Origin: DATKBT01 sp035546295
GTDB taxonomy: Bacteria; Acidobacteriota; Thermoanaerobaculia; Multivoradales; Multivoraceae
Direction of reading: 5' to 3'
DNA: 64,000 nucleotides
Assembly (NCBI GenBank): GCA_035546295.1
Contig: DATKBT010000051.1
Coordinates: forward strand, 20,081-84,080
This document shows, piece after piece, positions 8,599 to 16,243 of this stretch (positions within the stretch are counted from its first letter, which is position 1; each line of letters begins with the position of its first letter). The notes under the pieces are model-generated. The model was not told where the DNA came from. It made no database searches and worked only from the letters and a program-made list of their open reading frames with translations. A program made the position numbers and the translations under genes.

Positions 8599-9471
8599 AT
8601 GCGCTCGGGCGGTCCCGACGCCTCACGCGGCGTTCGCCGCGTGGCATGTCTGATGCATCTCAGCGTGGGGCGTGTCGAGGACTGTGCATGCGTGTACCGC
8701 AGCGAGGGCGATCCGAGGTCCGGCTACGAGCGGACCGAGCGTGGCAGGTGGAGCGGTGGAGACCGCGGCGCCGTCGGCCGGGACTTCGGCGACGACTCGG
8801 GCGCGGAGCGTTATCAGCGGTCCGGGTCCTCGCGTGGCGGTTCCTACGGTGACACCTTCCAGCAGGGAGGATCCTCCTACGGCATGCAACGAGCTGGTCT
8901 GGGACAACAGCGCTACCGCGACTCCGGCGAAGACGACTGGTCGGAGCGCGGGGGTGCGCGCCAGGGCCGTGGCCGTGGCCGCGACTGGAGCGGCGACTCC
9001 GGCGGCGGCGAGGGCCGCGGTGACTATCAGTCGGTGAGCTACGCGGCGTTCTGGGTCGTTCCGGGCCCCTACAGCGGCCGGGGTCCGCAGGACTTCGAAC
9101 GTTCGCCCGACAGCCTGCGCGAGCAGGTGTGCACGCGGCTGGAGCGCCACGGCTGGATCGACGCTTCGAAGATCAAGGTCTCGGTCGAGGACTGTGAGGT
9201 CACCCTCGAGGGCACCGTCTCCAGCGCCGAGGAGAAGCGCAGCGCCGACGACGTGGCGGCCTCGGTCGAGGGGGTGCGGGACGTGCACAACCGGCTCCGG
9301 GTTCGCCGCGGCGAGCGCGAGCGGTCCGGTGAGCAGAGCCGCGAGGGCAACGCGCGCGAGCAGAGCCAGATGACGAGCGGCAGCACGTCGAAGACGTCGG
9401 GCACCGCAAGCAAGTCGTCGTCCTCGAAGCGGACGTCCGAGAAGAAGGGCGAGTCGTCGGCCAACGCCTGA
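8599..9471 (+). CDS. BON-domain protein with long Gly/Ser/Arg-rich N-terminus
   Basis: 290 residues from ATG 8599; ATG 8653 (MHLSVG) is an equally possible start. Residues about 20-150 are low complexity (Gly, Ser, Arg, Asp, Tyr, Gln), probably disordered. A hallmark segment AFWVVPGPYSGRGPQDFERS precedes one BON domain at about residues 169-234 (LREQVCTRLERHGWIDAS, EDCEVTLEGTVSS, VRDVHNRLRV). The tail is a Ser/Thr/Lys linker. BON domains bind phospholipid or cell-envelope surfaces in OsmY-type proteins, but no signal peptide is evident here, so location is uncertain. The same PxPYxGRGP plus BON arrangement is common in stress-related proteins of soil bacteria. A hairpin starts at the stop codon. 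Confidence 0.8.
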   Translation: MRSGGPDASRGVRRVACLMHLSVGRVEDCACVYRSEGDPRSGYERTERGRWSGGDRGAVGRDFGDDSGAERYQRSGSSRGGSYGDTFQQGGSSYGMQRAGLGQQRYRDSGEDDWSERGGARQGRGRGRDWSGDSGGGEGRGDYQSVSYAAFWVVPGPYSGRGPQDFERSPDSLREQVCTRLERHGWIDASKIKVSVEDCEVTLEGTVSSAEEKRSADDVAASVEGVRDVHNRLRVRRGERERSGEQSREGNAREQSQMTSGSTSKTSGTASKSSSSKRTSEKKGESSANA

Positions 9472-9517
9472 CGCCGAGACGGCGTCAGACCTGGCAAGAG
9501 CCGCCTCCCTGAGGCGG
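9468..9517 (+). terminator. Two consecutive hairpins at the end of the BON gene
   Basis: First stem CTGACGCC (9468-9475) / GGCGTCAG (9481-9488), loop GAGAC, includes the stop codon. Second stem CCGCCTC (9501-9507) / GAGGCGG (9511-9517), loop CCT. No U-run follows either, so termination efficiency is uncertain. Confidence 0.55.
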
Positions 9518-10030
9518 TGGCAGTCAGCCTGCTCCCCGCCGGAAGTCCCTCGTTGGCTCTGCGGAGAGCAGGTTCGGCTGCTGCTTTTCGATCTCGGGCC
9601 CCTCTCGCTGCGCCTTTCGTGGCGAGGGGGGCTTTGCGCGTCTGCGACGGAGCGCGAGACGATCTCGCGGCCTTCGGCCGCGACCTCCGCTCGCCTCCGA
9701 CCTCGTCCCCGCGAGCCGCTGTCTCGTCGAACGGAGCGTCAGCGCCTCCCTTCGCCACGTCGGGTCGAAGAGTCTGACTCGTCCGGGCTAGAAAGACGAA
9801 GGGCGCGCCACCTGGCGCGCCATGACTAAACTAAGGCTGCGGGTTCTGGTTCGACGATGAAAGAACGTCCTCCCGTCCGCTCTACGTCCGAGCCACACGT
9901 CCGAGCCACCAGGGGCCAGATGTCAGGACTCGGAACGGAGCGCGGCAGCGGAGCCTCGCGTTCAGCTCAGTCCCGCAGCCGGCGTGCTTCAGAGAACGGA
10001 CCACCTCAGCGGGGCCCCGCTTGCATGCCT
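9518..10030. other. Intergenic region with a GGCGCGCC hairpin
   Basis: 513 bases between convergent genes. The only structure seen is GGCGCGCCA (9802-9810) / TGGCGCGCC (9813-9821). Read on the minus strand it is followed by CTTCGTCTTTC, so it could be a weak terminator for the DUF892 gene, though it lies 210 bp beyond that gene's stop codon. Open frames in the stretch look like noise. Confidence 0.45.
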
Positions 10031-10552
10031 TCAGCGCCGCTCCGGCGCCATCGCCTCCTTGTTGATGCCGCTCGACAGCATGCCTCCGGTGGCGATCTTG
10101 TTGAGCTTCTTGTCGGCGTTCGACTCTTCCTTGAGGGTCTCGCCGAGCAGGCCTTCGAGGTCGTCGTAGTCGAGGAGGTCGGCGAAGTACTTGACCGTGC
10201 CGTACCCCGCGATCTCGTAGTGCTCGACTCGCTGGGCGGCCGAGATCAACGCGGCGTCTCGCACCGTGGGATCGGCATCGGCCTTGATGATCTCCTCGCC
10301 CTCCTTGATCAGGCCCTTCATCGCCTCGCAGGTGTGCCCCTGGGGCGTTGCGGCGAGGCTGGCGAAGCAGCGGTCGAGCCGCTCGAGCTGCGCCTTGGTC
10401 TCGCCGAGGTGGTGGCTGAAGGCCTCCTTGAGGTCGGGGTTGGTCGCCGCGTTCTGCATCTTGGGTAGGGCGGTCAGGAGCTGGCTCTCCGCACTGTGGA
10501 GATCCTGCAGCTCGTGGACGAAGAGGTCACGGAGGGAACGAAGATGAGACAT
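10031..10552 (-). CDS. DUF892 (YciE/YciF) ferritin-like protein
   Basis: 173 residues; ATG 10552 has AAAGGGAG upstream on the minus strand, preferred over an in-frame start 33 bases earlier. The family pattern is clear: LRDLFVHELQDLHSAESQLL at the N-terminus, then FSHHLGETKAQLERLDRCF, CEAMKGLIKEGEEII, and HYEIAGYGTVKYFADLLDYD. Helix-borne Glu/His pairs (ExxxH-type) give the four-helix ferritin-like fold with a predicted di-metal centre. The YciF group is induced by osmotic and general stress; activity on a defined substrate is not settled. It closes the row of stress-type genes at this end of the window. Confidence 0.93.
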   Translation of the reverse strand: MSHLRSLRDLFVHELQDLHSAESQLLTALPKMQNAATNPDLKEAFSHHLGETKAQLERLDRCFASLAATPQGHTCEAMKGLIKEGEEIIKADADPTVRDAALISAAQRVEHYEIAGYGTVKYFADLLDYDDLEGLLGETLKEESNADKKLNKIATGGMLSSGINKEAMAPERR

Positions 10553-10949
10553 GAAGACTCCCTTTGCTGGTTTCGTCCGGACCATTCATGAAGATCGTAA
10601 GCGGGCACGCAGTCGATGAATGCGCGTTCGCAGTAGATCAGTCATGAGTCGTCCGGGCTCGTTGATGAGACTCGGCCGTCGAGCGACCGAGGTGATTCCC
10701 TTTCCTTTGGAGATGCAAGCGCAGCGCCACCCAGCCGTACGGGCGAAGCACGGCGCTGGCCGCTCGGCAGCAGGGGTCGCGTCAGGCATGGGCGCCGCGA
10801 ATGATGGCGTGCGGCAGGCCGCGGTGGAAATCACTACAAGAGTGGCCTGCAGTTTCTACCGCACCGCCGTGCCGGGCACCTCGAGAGGGCTCGAGCGCAC
10901 GAGGCGTCGTCTCCCCTCCTCGACGCCCCTCGCCGGAGAGCGCCTGCGC
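10553..10949. other. Intergenic region
   Basis: 397 bases. A single ctgcagtttctaccgcac at about 10849-10866 resembles the 16-bp unit tgcaccttctaccgca that is repeated three times at the other end of the neighbouring operon (15481-15528). Otherwise nothing recognised. Confidence 0.4.
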
Positions 10950-11491
10950 TCAGGAGACGTGCCCCTGAAACCCGGGGAGGATCGCATCGAAGAAGGCGTT
11001 GCGGATCACGTTGTAGAGGATCTGCCAGTTGCTCGCGTCCCGGGTTCTCGACGCTCGTCGATCTCGATCTCGTCGTCGCGCTCCTCGCGAAGCCTTTCGA
11101 GGTCGATGTGCAGAGCCGGCGCCTCGAGCAGCACGTCGCCCACGACGTGACCACGCAGGATGCTGAGCCACTGGACGCTGAACGCGATGCGCGGAAACGC
11201 CGCCACCGCCGGTTCGGGATGCGCTTCCTGGACCACTGCCAGGCCCTGGAGCTCGAGCGACAGGTTCCAGGGGCTGAAGTCGACCGAGGAGAGCGCCACG
11301 TGGTAGCCCTCGAGCCGCGCGTTCATCTCCTGCTCGATGTGCCGGCAGAGAGGACCGTCGGCGAGCACGTCGACCGCCACCAACAGGAGGAACAGCACGA
11401 CGACCACGACGAGCACGGTGCGCCCGGCGCGCAGCGTGCGGGAGCGGCGGGCTCGTGTGTCGGCCGATCGGCTGGCGGGTCTCTCGGTCAC
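10950..11491 (-). pseudogene. AsmA/DUF748-like membrane-anchored protein, apparent frameshift
   Basis: GTG 11491 with AGGAGCGGAG upstream. The first frame gives a strong signal anchor (TVLVVVVVLFLLLVAVDVLA) and an AsmA/DUF748-type segment: a Leu-rich helix, then VALSSVDFSPWNLSLELQGL and FPRIAFSVQWLSILRGHVVG, the pattern in which such proteins begin their beta-rich body. At about 11045 this frame drifts into noise and stops, while the next frame continues with protein-like sequence (ASNWQILYNVIRNAFFDAIL) to a stop at 10950. One single-base indel would give a protein of about 180 residues. It is the last gene of the amidohydrolase/QEGLA/ATP-grasp operon, 21 bp after the ligase. It could be a sequencing error rather than a true pseudogene. 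Confidence 0.6.
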
Positions 11492-11512
11492 CGCGGTCTC
11501 CGCTCCTGGCGG

Positions 11513-12553
11513 TCAGAGGACCGCCAACTGTGCGTTGGAGAAGGATCCGGGGTAGAGCCGGGAGCTCGCGATCTTGGCCTCGATCGCATCGAGCACACAG
11601 GTGCTGAACTGCGCGCCCTGGGTGCTCGAGACGCTGTACAGACCGCCCGGGGAGAACACGTTCACCTCGAGCAGCTTGTCGCCGGCGAGGTCGAGGCCGA
11701 CCAGGAACATCCCGTCCTGGAGCAGCCGCGGACGAACCTGCTCGGCGACCTCGAGCTGGCTGTCGGTGAGCTCGGCCGCCTCGGCGCTGCCGCCGACGTG
11801 CATGTTGCTGCGCATGTCGCCCTCCGCGCGGCGGCGCCGGAAGGCCGCGATCCGGTCGCCGATGCGCAGCGGCCGACCGTTCATCACGAACAGGCGCACG
11901 TCGCCGTCCTCGGCCGCCGGCAGGTACTCCTGCGCGACGACGTAGCCGTGCGATCGCACCGCCTCGATGATCTGATTGACGTTCGCCTGCTCGTCCTCCC
12001 GCAGCATGAACACGTTCTCGCCGCCGGATCCCTGCAGCGGCTTGAGCACGGTGCGGCGGTCGCGGGAGAATTCCTTGATCTCGGCGGGGTCGCGCGAGAT
12101 CAGGGTCTGCGGCCGAACGCCCTCGGGGAAGAGCTGGAAGTAGGTCTTGTCGAGCGCCTGCGACAATCCCCATGGATCGTTCAGCACCAACACACCGCGG
12201 CGTGCGGCCTCCTGGCCGAACACGATCCCCACGTGCTGCGCCCACGGTCGCTCCTCGATCTCGTCCGCGGGGTTGGCGCGCAACATCAGCACGTCGAGCT
12301 CGGTGATCGGCAGCGTCTGGGTGACCGCGTCGTCGGCCTGCATCGCCTCGAAGAACTTCCGATAGCCCTTCAGCTTCTTCTTCTTGGTCGAGCGCGCCAG
12401 CACGGCGAGCTCGCCGTCCGGCCGGTAGGTGAAGCCCTCGAGGGTCAGGTAGTAGACCTGGTGGCCGCGCGAGTGCGCCTCGTAGCCGAGGATCGTCGTG
12501 GCGTAGCGCGGGAGCTCGTCCGAGATCCGGTTGACCAGGAAGCCGATCTTCAT
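11513..12553 (-). CDS. Glutathione-synthetase-like ATP-grasp ligase
   Basis: 346 residues; ATG 12553 with TTGAGGAG upstream. The N-terminal domain starts MKIGFLVNRISDELPRYATT. The ATP-grasp part has VLKPLQGSGGENVFML (glycine-rich ATP loop), VVAQEYLPAAEDGDVRLFV, RSNMHVGG and GLDLAGDKLLEVNVFSPGGL with the Mg-binding Asp/Glu/Asn. This is the GshB arrangement: ATP-driven formation of an amide between an acyl phosphate and an amine. Synthesis of glutathione is possible, but no gamma-glutamylcysteine ligase is present. The neighbours (DUF1704 peptidase and N-formylglutamate amidohydrolase) suggest attachment of an amino acid to a peptide or protein tail instead. Third gene of a tightly packed minus-strand operon. 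Confidence 0.88.
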   Translation of the reverse strand: MKIGFLVNRISDELPRYATTILGYEAHSRGHQVYYLTLEGFTYRPDGELAVLARSTKKKKLKGYRKFFEAMQADDAVTQTLPITELDVLMLRANPADEIEERPWAQHVGIVFGQEAARRGVLVLNDPWGLSQALDKTYFQLFPEGVRPQTLISRDPAEIKEFSRDRRTVLKPLQGSGGENVFMLREDEQANVNQIIEAVRSHGYVVAQEYLPAAEDGDVRLFVMNGRPLRIGDRIAAFRRRRAEGDMRSNMHVGGSAEAAELTDSQLEVAEQVRPRLLQDGMFLVGLDLAGDKLLEVNVFSPGGLYSVSSTQGAQFSTCVLDAIEAKIASSRLYPGSFSNAQLAVL

Positions 12554-12574
12554 CGCTCTCTCCTCAAGACCCGG

Positions 12575-14485
12575 TTACGCCGCCTCGACGAGGTCGAGGA
12601 CGTTCATGCCGCGCCGGACGCGATCGAGGCGCTTTCGTGCAGCCTCGACCTGCAGATAGTTGGGTTCGAGCGGAGGCTGGCGCAGCACTCCACGCCGCCC
12701 GAGCTCCTCGACGTCGTCGAGATGGCGCCGCGCGATCTTGCCGACGAACAACGGCTCGATCCGGCCGCCGGCGCCCAGGTACTCCAGGATCTCGGTGAGA
12801 CCCCGCAGATAGACCGCGTCCTTGGTCAGTCCGCCGCTGCGGTAGACGCGCGTGACGACGGTGAAGGCGGTCCTGGGCGCGTACCCGTGATCGTCGACCA
12901 GTTGGCGAAAGGACTCGATGAAGGTGGCGCCCGAGGTCAACGCGTGGCAGGTCGCCACCCGCGCCGCGAGCAGCCTGAGACGCGGGCGCGAGAGGCCGCC
13001 CACCAGATGCTCGGCGAGCACCGCCAGCCCCTCCTGGAGAGCGTCGTAGCCGGGCAGGCCGGCGTGGAAGAGGTGCAGGCGTTGAGCCCGTCCGTTGCAG
13101 TAGGTCAACAGGTGGGTTCCCACCTCGTGCTCGAGCAGCGCATCGACCCGAGCCCTCGGAATGCGGCTGTGGCAGGAGATCAGCAGCCGGTCCTGCGAGA
13201 CCATGAGGCCGGGCGGGATGTCCTCGCGCAGCTCGACCCGCTTGGGGAACTCCTCCCAGCGGGCGCGGTAGACGTCGATCGCCGCCTCGGCGAGCGCCGC
13301 CATCTCCTCGGCCGGCAGGTACCCCTCGCGCTCGTCATCCCGCTCGTGCGATGGCAGACGCGACAGGAGCTGCTCGGCGACGTGCAGCAGCTCCGGCTCG
13401 ACCGGGCCGTAGAGCTGGAGGCTGCCGTAGAAGTACGCGGGCGTCCCGCGGTCGCGCAGCATGTTGATCTGCTTGTCGAGCTCCTCCTGCTTCTCCCGGA
13501 AGAGACGGGCCAGGGTGGGGTCCTCGACGCGCTCGATGGGCAGGCTGAACAGCGTCCGTTTGGTCGCCTCGGGGTCGATGGGCAGCGGCGGGTAGTGGAA
13601 GATCGGCGGCTCCTCGAAGGAGCGCTCCGAGAACTCCTGCCACGCCTGGCGCTCATCGACTGGTGTCGACAGGCGGAGGAACTCGAAGGAGTCCGAGACC
13701 TCGACCAGCCGCCGATCGATGTTCCAGGCCGAGCGCACGAGGGCGCGACGGCCCAGCGAGTGCGGGTGGTCGGGCTCGAGGGTGGTCGCCGAGCGAGCGA
13801 ATTCGTGGACCGCCTCGAGGATCGCGCCGGCCAGCCGGGTCTCGAGCTCGAGCAGGACCATCGGGTAGAGCGAGTCGTCGTCCCGGTCTCTGGTCGGCCG
13901 GTAGATCGGCGCAACGCCCAGACCGATCCAGAAGCAGCCCTCCTGCTGCGCGACCTCGGGCGCCACCAGCTCGGCGCCGGCCTCGCGCAGGGCCTGCGGG
14001 TTCGAGCGGAACACGCGGGCGGCGCTCCCCTCGAGCTCGATCTGCTCGAGCGCGCGCTCGAGCTTGCGAACCGTCGAGCCCAGGGAATCCTTGGGCTCGG
14101 CGGCGACCGTGAAGCCGGGGGGCGGCAGGCCCCACGTCGCGGAATCCTGGTTCTCCTGGTCGGTCTCCCAGAGCTCGAGGACGAGAAAGCCGCCGTGCAT
14201 CGCGGCTCCGCGCTCCGCGAGCGCCCGGACCAGGCCACCGACCGCCTCGACGCCGGCCTGCTCACCCCCCGCCAGCAGGTACGAGGCCTGGGTCATCACC
14301 AGCCGGTCGGCGCGCGAGGCGCGCTCGCCGGCGCGGCGCCTGACGCACAGGAACGGCAGCGGCCGATCGACGTGCAGGCGCCCCTCGCCGGGCAGCAGGC
14401 GGCGCACTCGCTTGCCCGCGGCGAACCGTTCGGTCACTCCTCGCACGAACTCGTCGTCGAGCGGACGCGGGCCCGCGCTCACCAC
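12575..14485 (-). CDS. DUF1704 / QEGLA-motif zinc metallopeptidase-like protein
   Basis: 636 residues, GTG start at 14485, only 4 bp after the upstream stop, so translation is probably coupled. The hallmark is LLEHEVGTHLLTYCNGRAQ (zinc HExxxH-type site, residues about 452-457) followed some 26 residues later by YDALQEGLAVLAEHL, the QEGLA motif that names the family (flavohemoglobin expression-modulating QEGLA motif protein). The N-terminal 300 residues carry another alpha/beta region of unclear role. The family is related to the MATCAP/KIAA0895L tubulin carboxypeptidases of animals, which remove a C-terminal residue. I infer a carboxypeptidase acting on the product of the neighbouring ATP-grasp ligase; this is not proven. 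Confidence 0.88.
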   Translation of the reverse strand: MVSAGPRPLDDEFVRGVTERFAAGKRVRRLLPGEGRLHVDRPLPFLCVRRRAGERASRADRLVMTQASYLLAGGEQAGVEAVGGLVRALAERGAAMHGGFLVLELWETDQENQDSATWGLPPPGFTVAAEPKDSLGSTVRKLERALEQIELEGSAARVFRSNPQALREAGAELVAPEVAQQEGCFWIGLGVAPIYRPTRDRDDDSLYPMVLLELETRLAGAILEAVHEFARSATTLEPDHPHSLGRRALVRSAWNIDRRLVEVSDSFEFLRLSTPVDERQAWQEFSERSFEEPPIFHYPPLPIDPEATKRTLFSLPIERVEDPTLARLFREKQEELDKQINMLRDRGTPAYFYGSLQLYGPVEPELLHVAEQLLSRLPSHERDDEREGYLPAEEMAALAEAAIDVYRARWEEFPKRVELREDIPPGLMVSQDRLLISCHSRIPRARVDALLEHEVGTHLLTYCNGRAQRLHLFHAGLPGYDALQEGLAVLAEHLVGGLSRPRLRLLAARVATCHALTSGATFIESFRQLVDDHGYAPRTAFTVVTRVYRSGGLTKDAVYLRGLTEILEYLGAGGRIEPLFVGKIARRHLDDVEELGRRGVLRQPPLEPNYLQVEAARKRLDRVRRGMNVLDLVEAA

Positions 14486-14489
14486 CGCA

Positions 14490-15356
14490 TCACCCGCTTC
14501 GAAGCGACTCGTGCAGCGCCGGCACGGTCTGCGCCAGAGCCCGGATCAACGCCGGAAGTGCGAGGGGATCCAGCTCGCCGGTCCACTCGTCGACGTAGAA
14601 CTTCTTGACCTCGATCGCGAGGCAGCAGCCGTGCTCCCGAAAGTTCTCGTTCACCCACCGCGGGAAGTAGCCGCCGAGGAACTTCACATTCTCCCGCACG
14701 TCGAGATGCCGGTCGCGGTAATCGGCTTCGCGGAGCGCCTGCGTGAAGCGCTCGACCAGAGGGCGCCATCGGTCGACGCGCAGCGTGCCCGTCCCGACGT
14801 TGATCTCGGGGTTCGCCTGCGGGTCTGCCGGCGGCGCGCCGGGACCCTCGCGGCGGTGGTTGTAGCTGTGGAGGTCGAGCACGACGAAGCGCCCGTGGCG
14901 AGCGCCCAGGTCGCTGAGCAATGCGCGGGCGGCCCGGTAGAAGGCGTCGTGGAGCGCCAGGCTCCGGGCGCGCATCTCGGCGGACAGCGGCTGGCGCCAG
15001 ACGTCGAGACCCCAGGCCTCGGAAGGGTTACGGTAGACGGCTGCCTCCAGCGGGCGGTTGAGGTCGACCTCGAAGCGGGAACGATGGGCGATCAGGCGGG
15101 TCGGCGCGATCGCCGTGAGGACGTGAGTGAACGCGTCCTCCTCGCGGCGGCGCTCCTCGTCCGACAACCCCAAGAGCGGCTCGAGGTCGGGACGCACTGC
15201 GTGCCCGGCGTGCAGCGCCACCGCCACGATCGGGCCGTCGCCGCGCTCGAGCGAGAACCAGGGGATCGACCCGTCTTGGAACGGCGCCAGCGGAACGTGG
15301 CTCGCCGGCTGGGGCTCGGCGATGTCGAGAGCGTGGCTGGTCGCGGCGGTCGTCAT
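14490..15356 (-). CDS. N-formylglutamate amidohydrolase family protein
   Basis: 288 residues from ATG 15356 (MTTAATSHALDIAEP). A longer in-frame start at 15485 would include low-complexity sequence and was rejected. Family motifs: VAVALHAGHAVRPDLEPLLG near the N-terminus, THVLTAIAPTRLIAHRSRFEVDLNR split around the substrate arginines, VVLDLHSYNHRREGPG (metal/catalytic His), and CLAIEVKKFYVDEWTGELD near the end. Classical members hydrolyse N-formyl-L-glutamate in histidine degradation. There is no hut gene here, and the operon partners point to deacylation of a glutamate-containing amide instead. First gene of the operon. Confidence 0.88.
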   Translation of the reverse strand: MTTAATSHALDIAEPQPASHVPLAPFQDGSIPWFSLERGDGPIVAVALHAGHAVRPDLEPLLGLSDEERRREEDAFTHVLTAIAPTRLIAHRSRFEVDLNRPLEAAVYRNPSEAWGLDVWRQPLSAEMRARSLALHDAFYRAARALLSDLGARHGRFVVLDLHSYNHRREGPGAPPADPQANPEINVGTGTLRVDRWRPLVERFTQALREADYRDRHLDVRENVKFLGGYFPRWVNENFREHGCCLAIEVKKFYVDEWTGELDPLALPALIRALAQTVPALHESLRSG

Positions 15357-15480
15357 CGCGTCTCCGACCGCCTCTGGAGTGCAAACCTGGGGCCATCCCC
15401 CGGCGAAGGAGTCCCGAGCCCCGGCGAGACCGGTCGTCGGGGGCGCCGAGGAGCGCCATCGGCAATCGATACCTGCGAGT

Positions 15481-15528
15481 TGCACCTTCTACCGCATGCA
15501 CCTTCTACCGCATGCACCTTCTACCGCA
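15481..15528. repeat. Three exact 16-bp direct repeats upstream of the QEGLA operon
   Basis: The unit tgcaccttctaccgca occurs three times head to tail at 15481-15496, 15497-15512 and 15513-15528. It sits in the 380-bp divergent region (15357-15736) between the minus-strand amidohydrolase operon and the plus-strand molybdenum hydroxylase genes. It is well placed to be an operator for either. Confidence 0.9.
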
Positions 15529-15736
15529 GAGCACAGGCCTCGCGCGGCGGTGGGCCGTCTCGCGAGCACGGAGCGTGCCGGAACCGCCGCCGAGCGAGCG
15601 CCTTGGCGCGGTGGGGGTAAGCTCGGAGGGTCTGCTGCGCCGTCCGGGCGCGCCTCGACAGATCCGGACCTGACCGAGCCGATCGGGCAGTCTCCGTGGA
15701 CAAGCCGGTCCCGCAGGGAGAGGAGGTCGAAGGAGC

Positions 15737-16234
15737 ATGGCGATCACCTTCACGCTCAACGGTGCGCCGACCACCGTCGACGTGCCCCCCGAGATGCCCC
15801 TGCTCTGGGTCCTGCGCGACGCGCTCGAGCTGCGCGGCGCGAAGTTCGGGTGCGGTCTCAACCAGTGCGGCGCCTGCACCGTCCACGTCGACGGCGAGGC
15901 TCGTCGCAGCTGCGTGCTGCCGATCTCGCGGATCGCGGGCGCCGAGGTCACCACCATCGAGGGGCTGTCCGCCGACGGCAGCCATCCGGTCCAGGTCGCC
16001 TGGAAGGAGATCGACGTGCCGCAGTGCGGGTACTGCCAGGCGGGCCAGATCATGACCGCCTCGGCGCTGCTCGCCAGGAACGCCGATCCGAGCGACGCTG
16101 AGATCGACGAGGCGATGGACAACGTCTGCCGCTGCGCGACCTACCTGCGCATTCGAAAGGCCGTCCACCGCTCGGCGGAGCTGATGGCCGGCGCGCGCGC
16201 CGCCACCGCGACCTCGGAACAGAGAGAAGGGTAG
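15737..16234 (+). CDS. [2Fe-2S] small subunit of a xanthine-dehydrogenase-family hydroxylase
   Basis: 165 residues; ATG 15737 with GGAGAGGAGG-type purines upstream. Plant-type ferredoxin cluster: FGCGLNQCGACTVHVDGEA and a later Cys (RRSCVLP). Second cluster, C-terminal domain: PQCGYCQAGQ and NVCRCATYLRIR. This matches the isoquinoline 1-oxidoreductase/aldehyde dehydrogenase alpha subunit (IorA-like). It passes electrons from the molybdenum subunit encoded 9 bp downstream to an acceptor. CRCATYLRIR is the variant common in the IorA type. There is no FAD subunit, as expected for this two-subunit class. Confidence 0.94.
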   Translation: MAITFTLNGAPTTVDVPPEMPLLWVLRDALELRGAKFGCGLNQCGACTVHVDGEARRSCVLPISRIAGAEVTTIEGLSADGSHPVQVAWKEIDVPQCGYCQAGQIMTASALLARNADPSDAEIDEAMDNVCRCATYLRIRKAVHRSAELMAGARAATATSEQREG

Positions 16235-16243
16235 GCGGCGATC

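Noticed and set aside
11108..14608. 1166-codon plus-strand open frame
   Set aside because: It is the antisense shadow of the QEGLA, ATP-grasp and AsmA-like genes. It has repetitive Leu/Asp/Gly/Val composition, no domain and no ribosome binding site.
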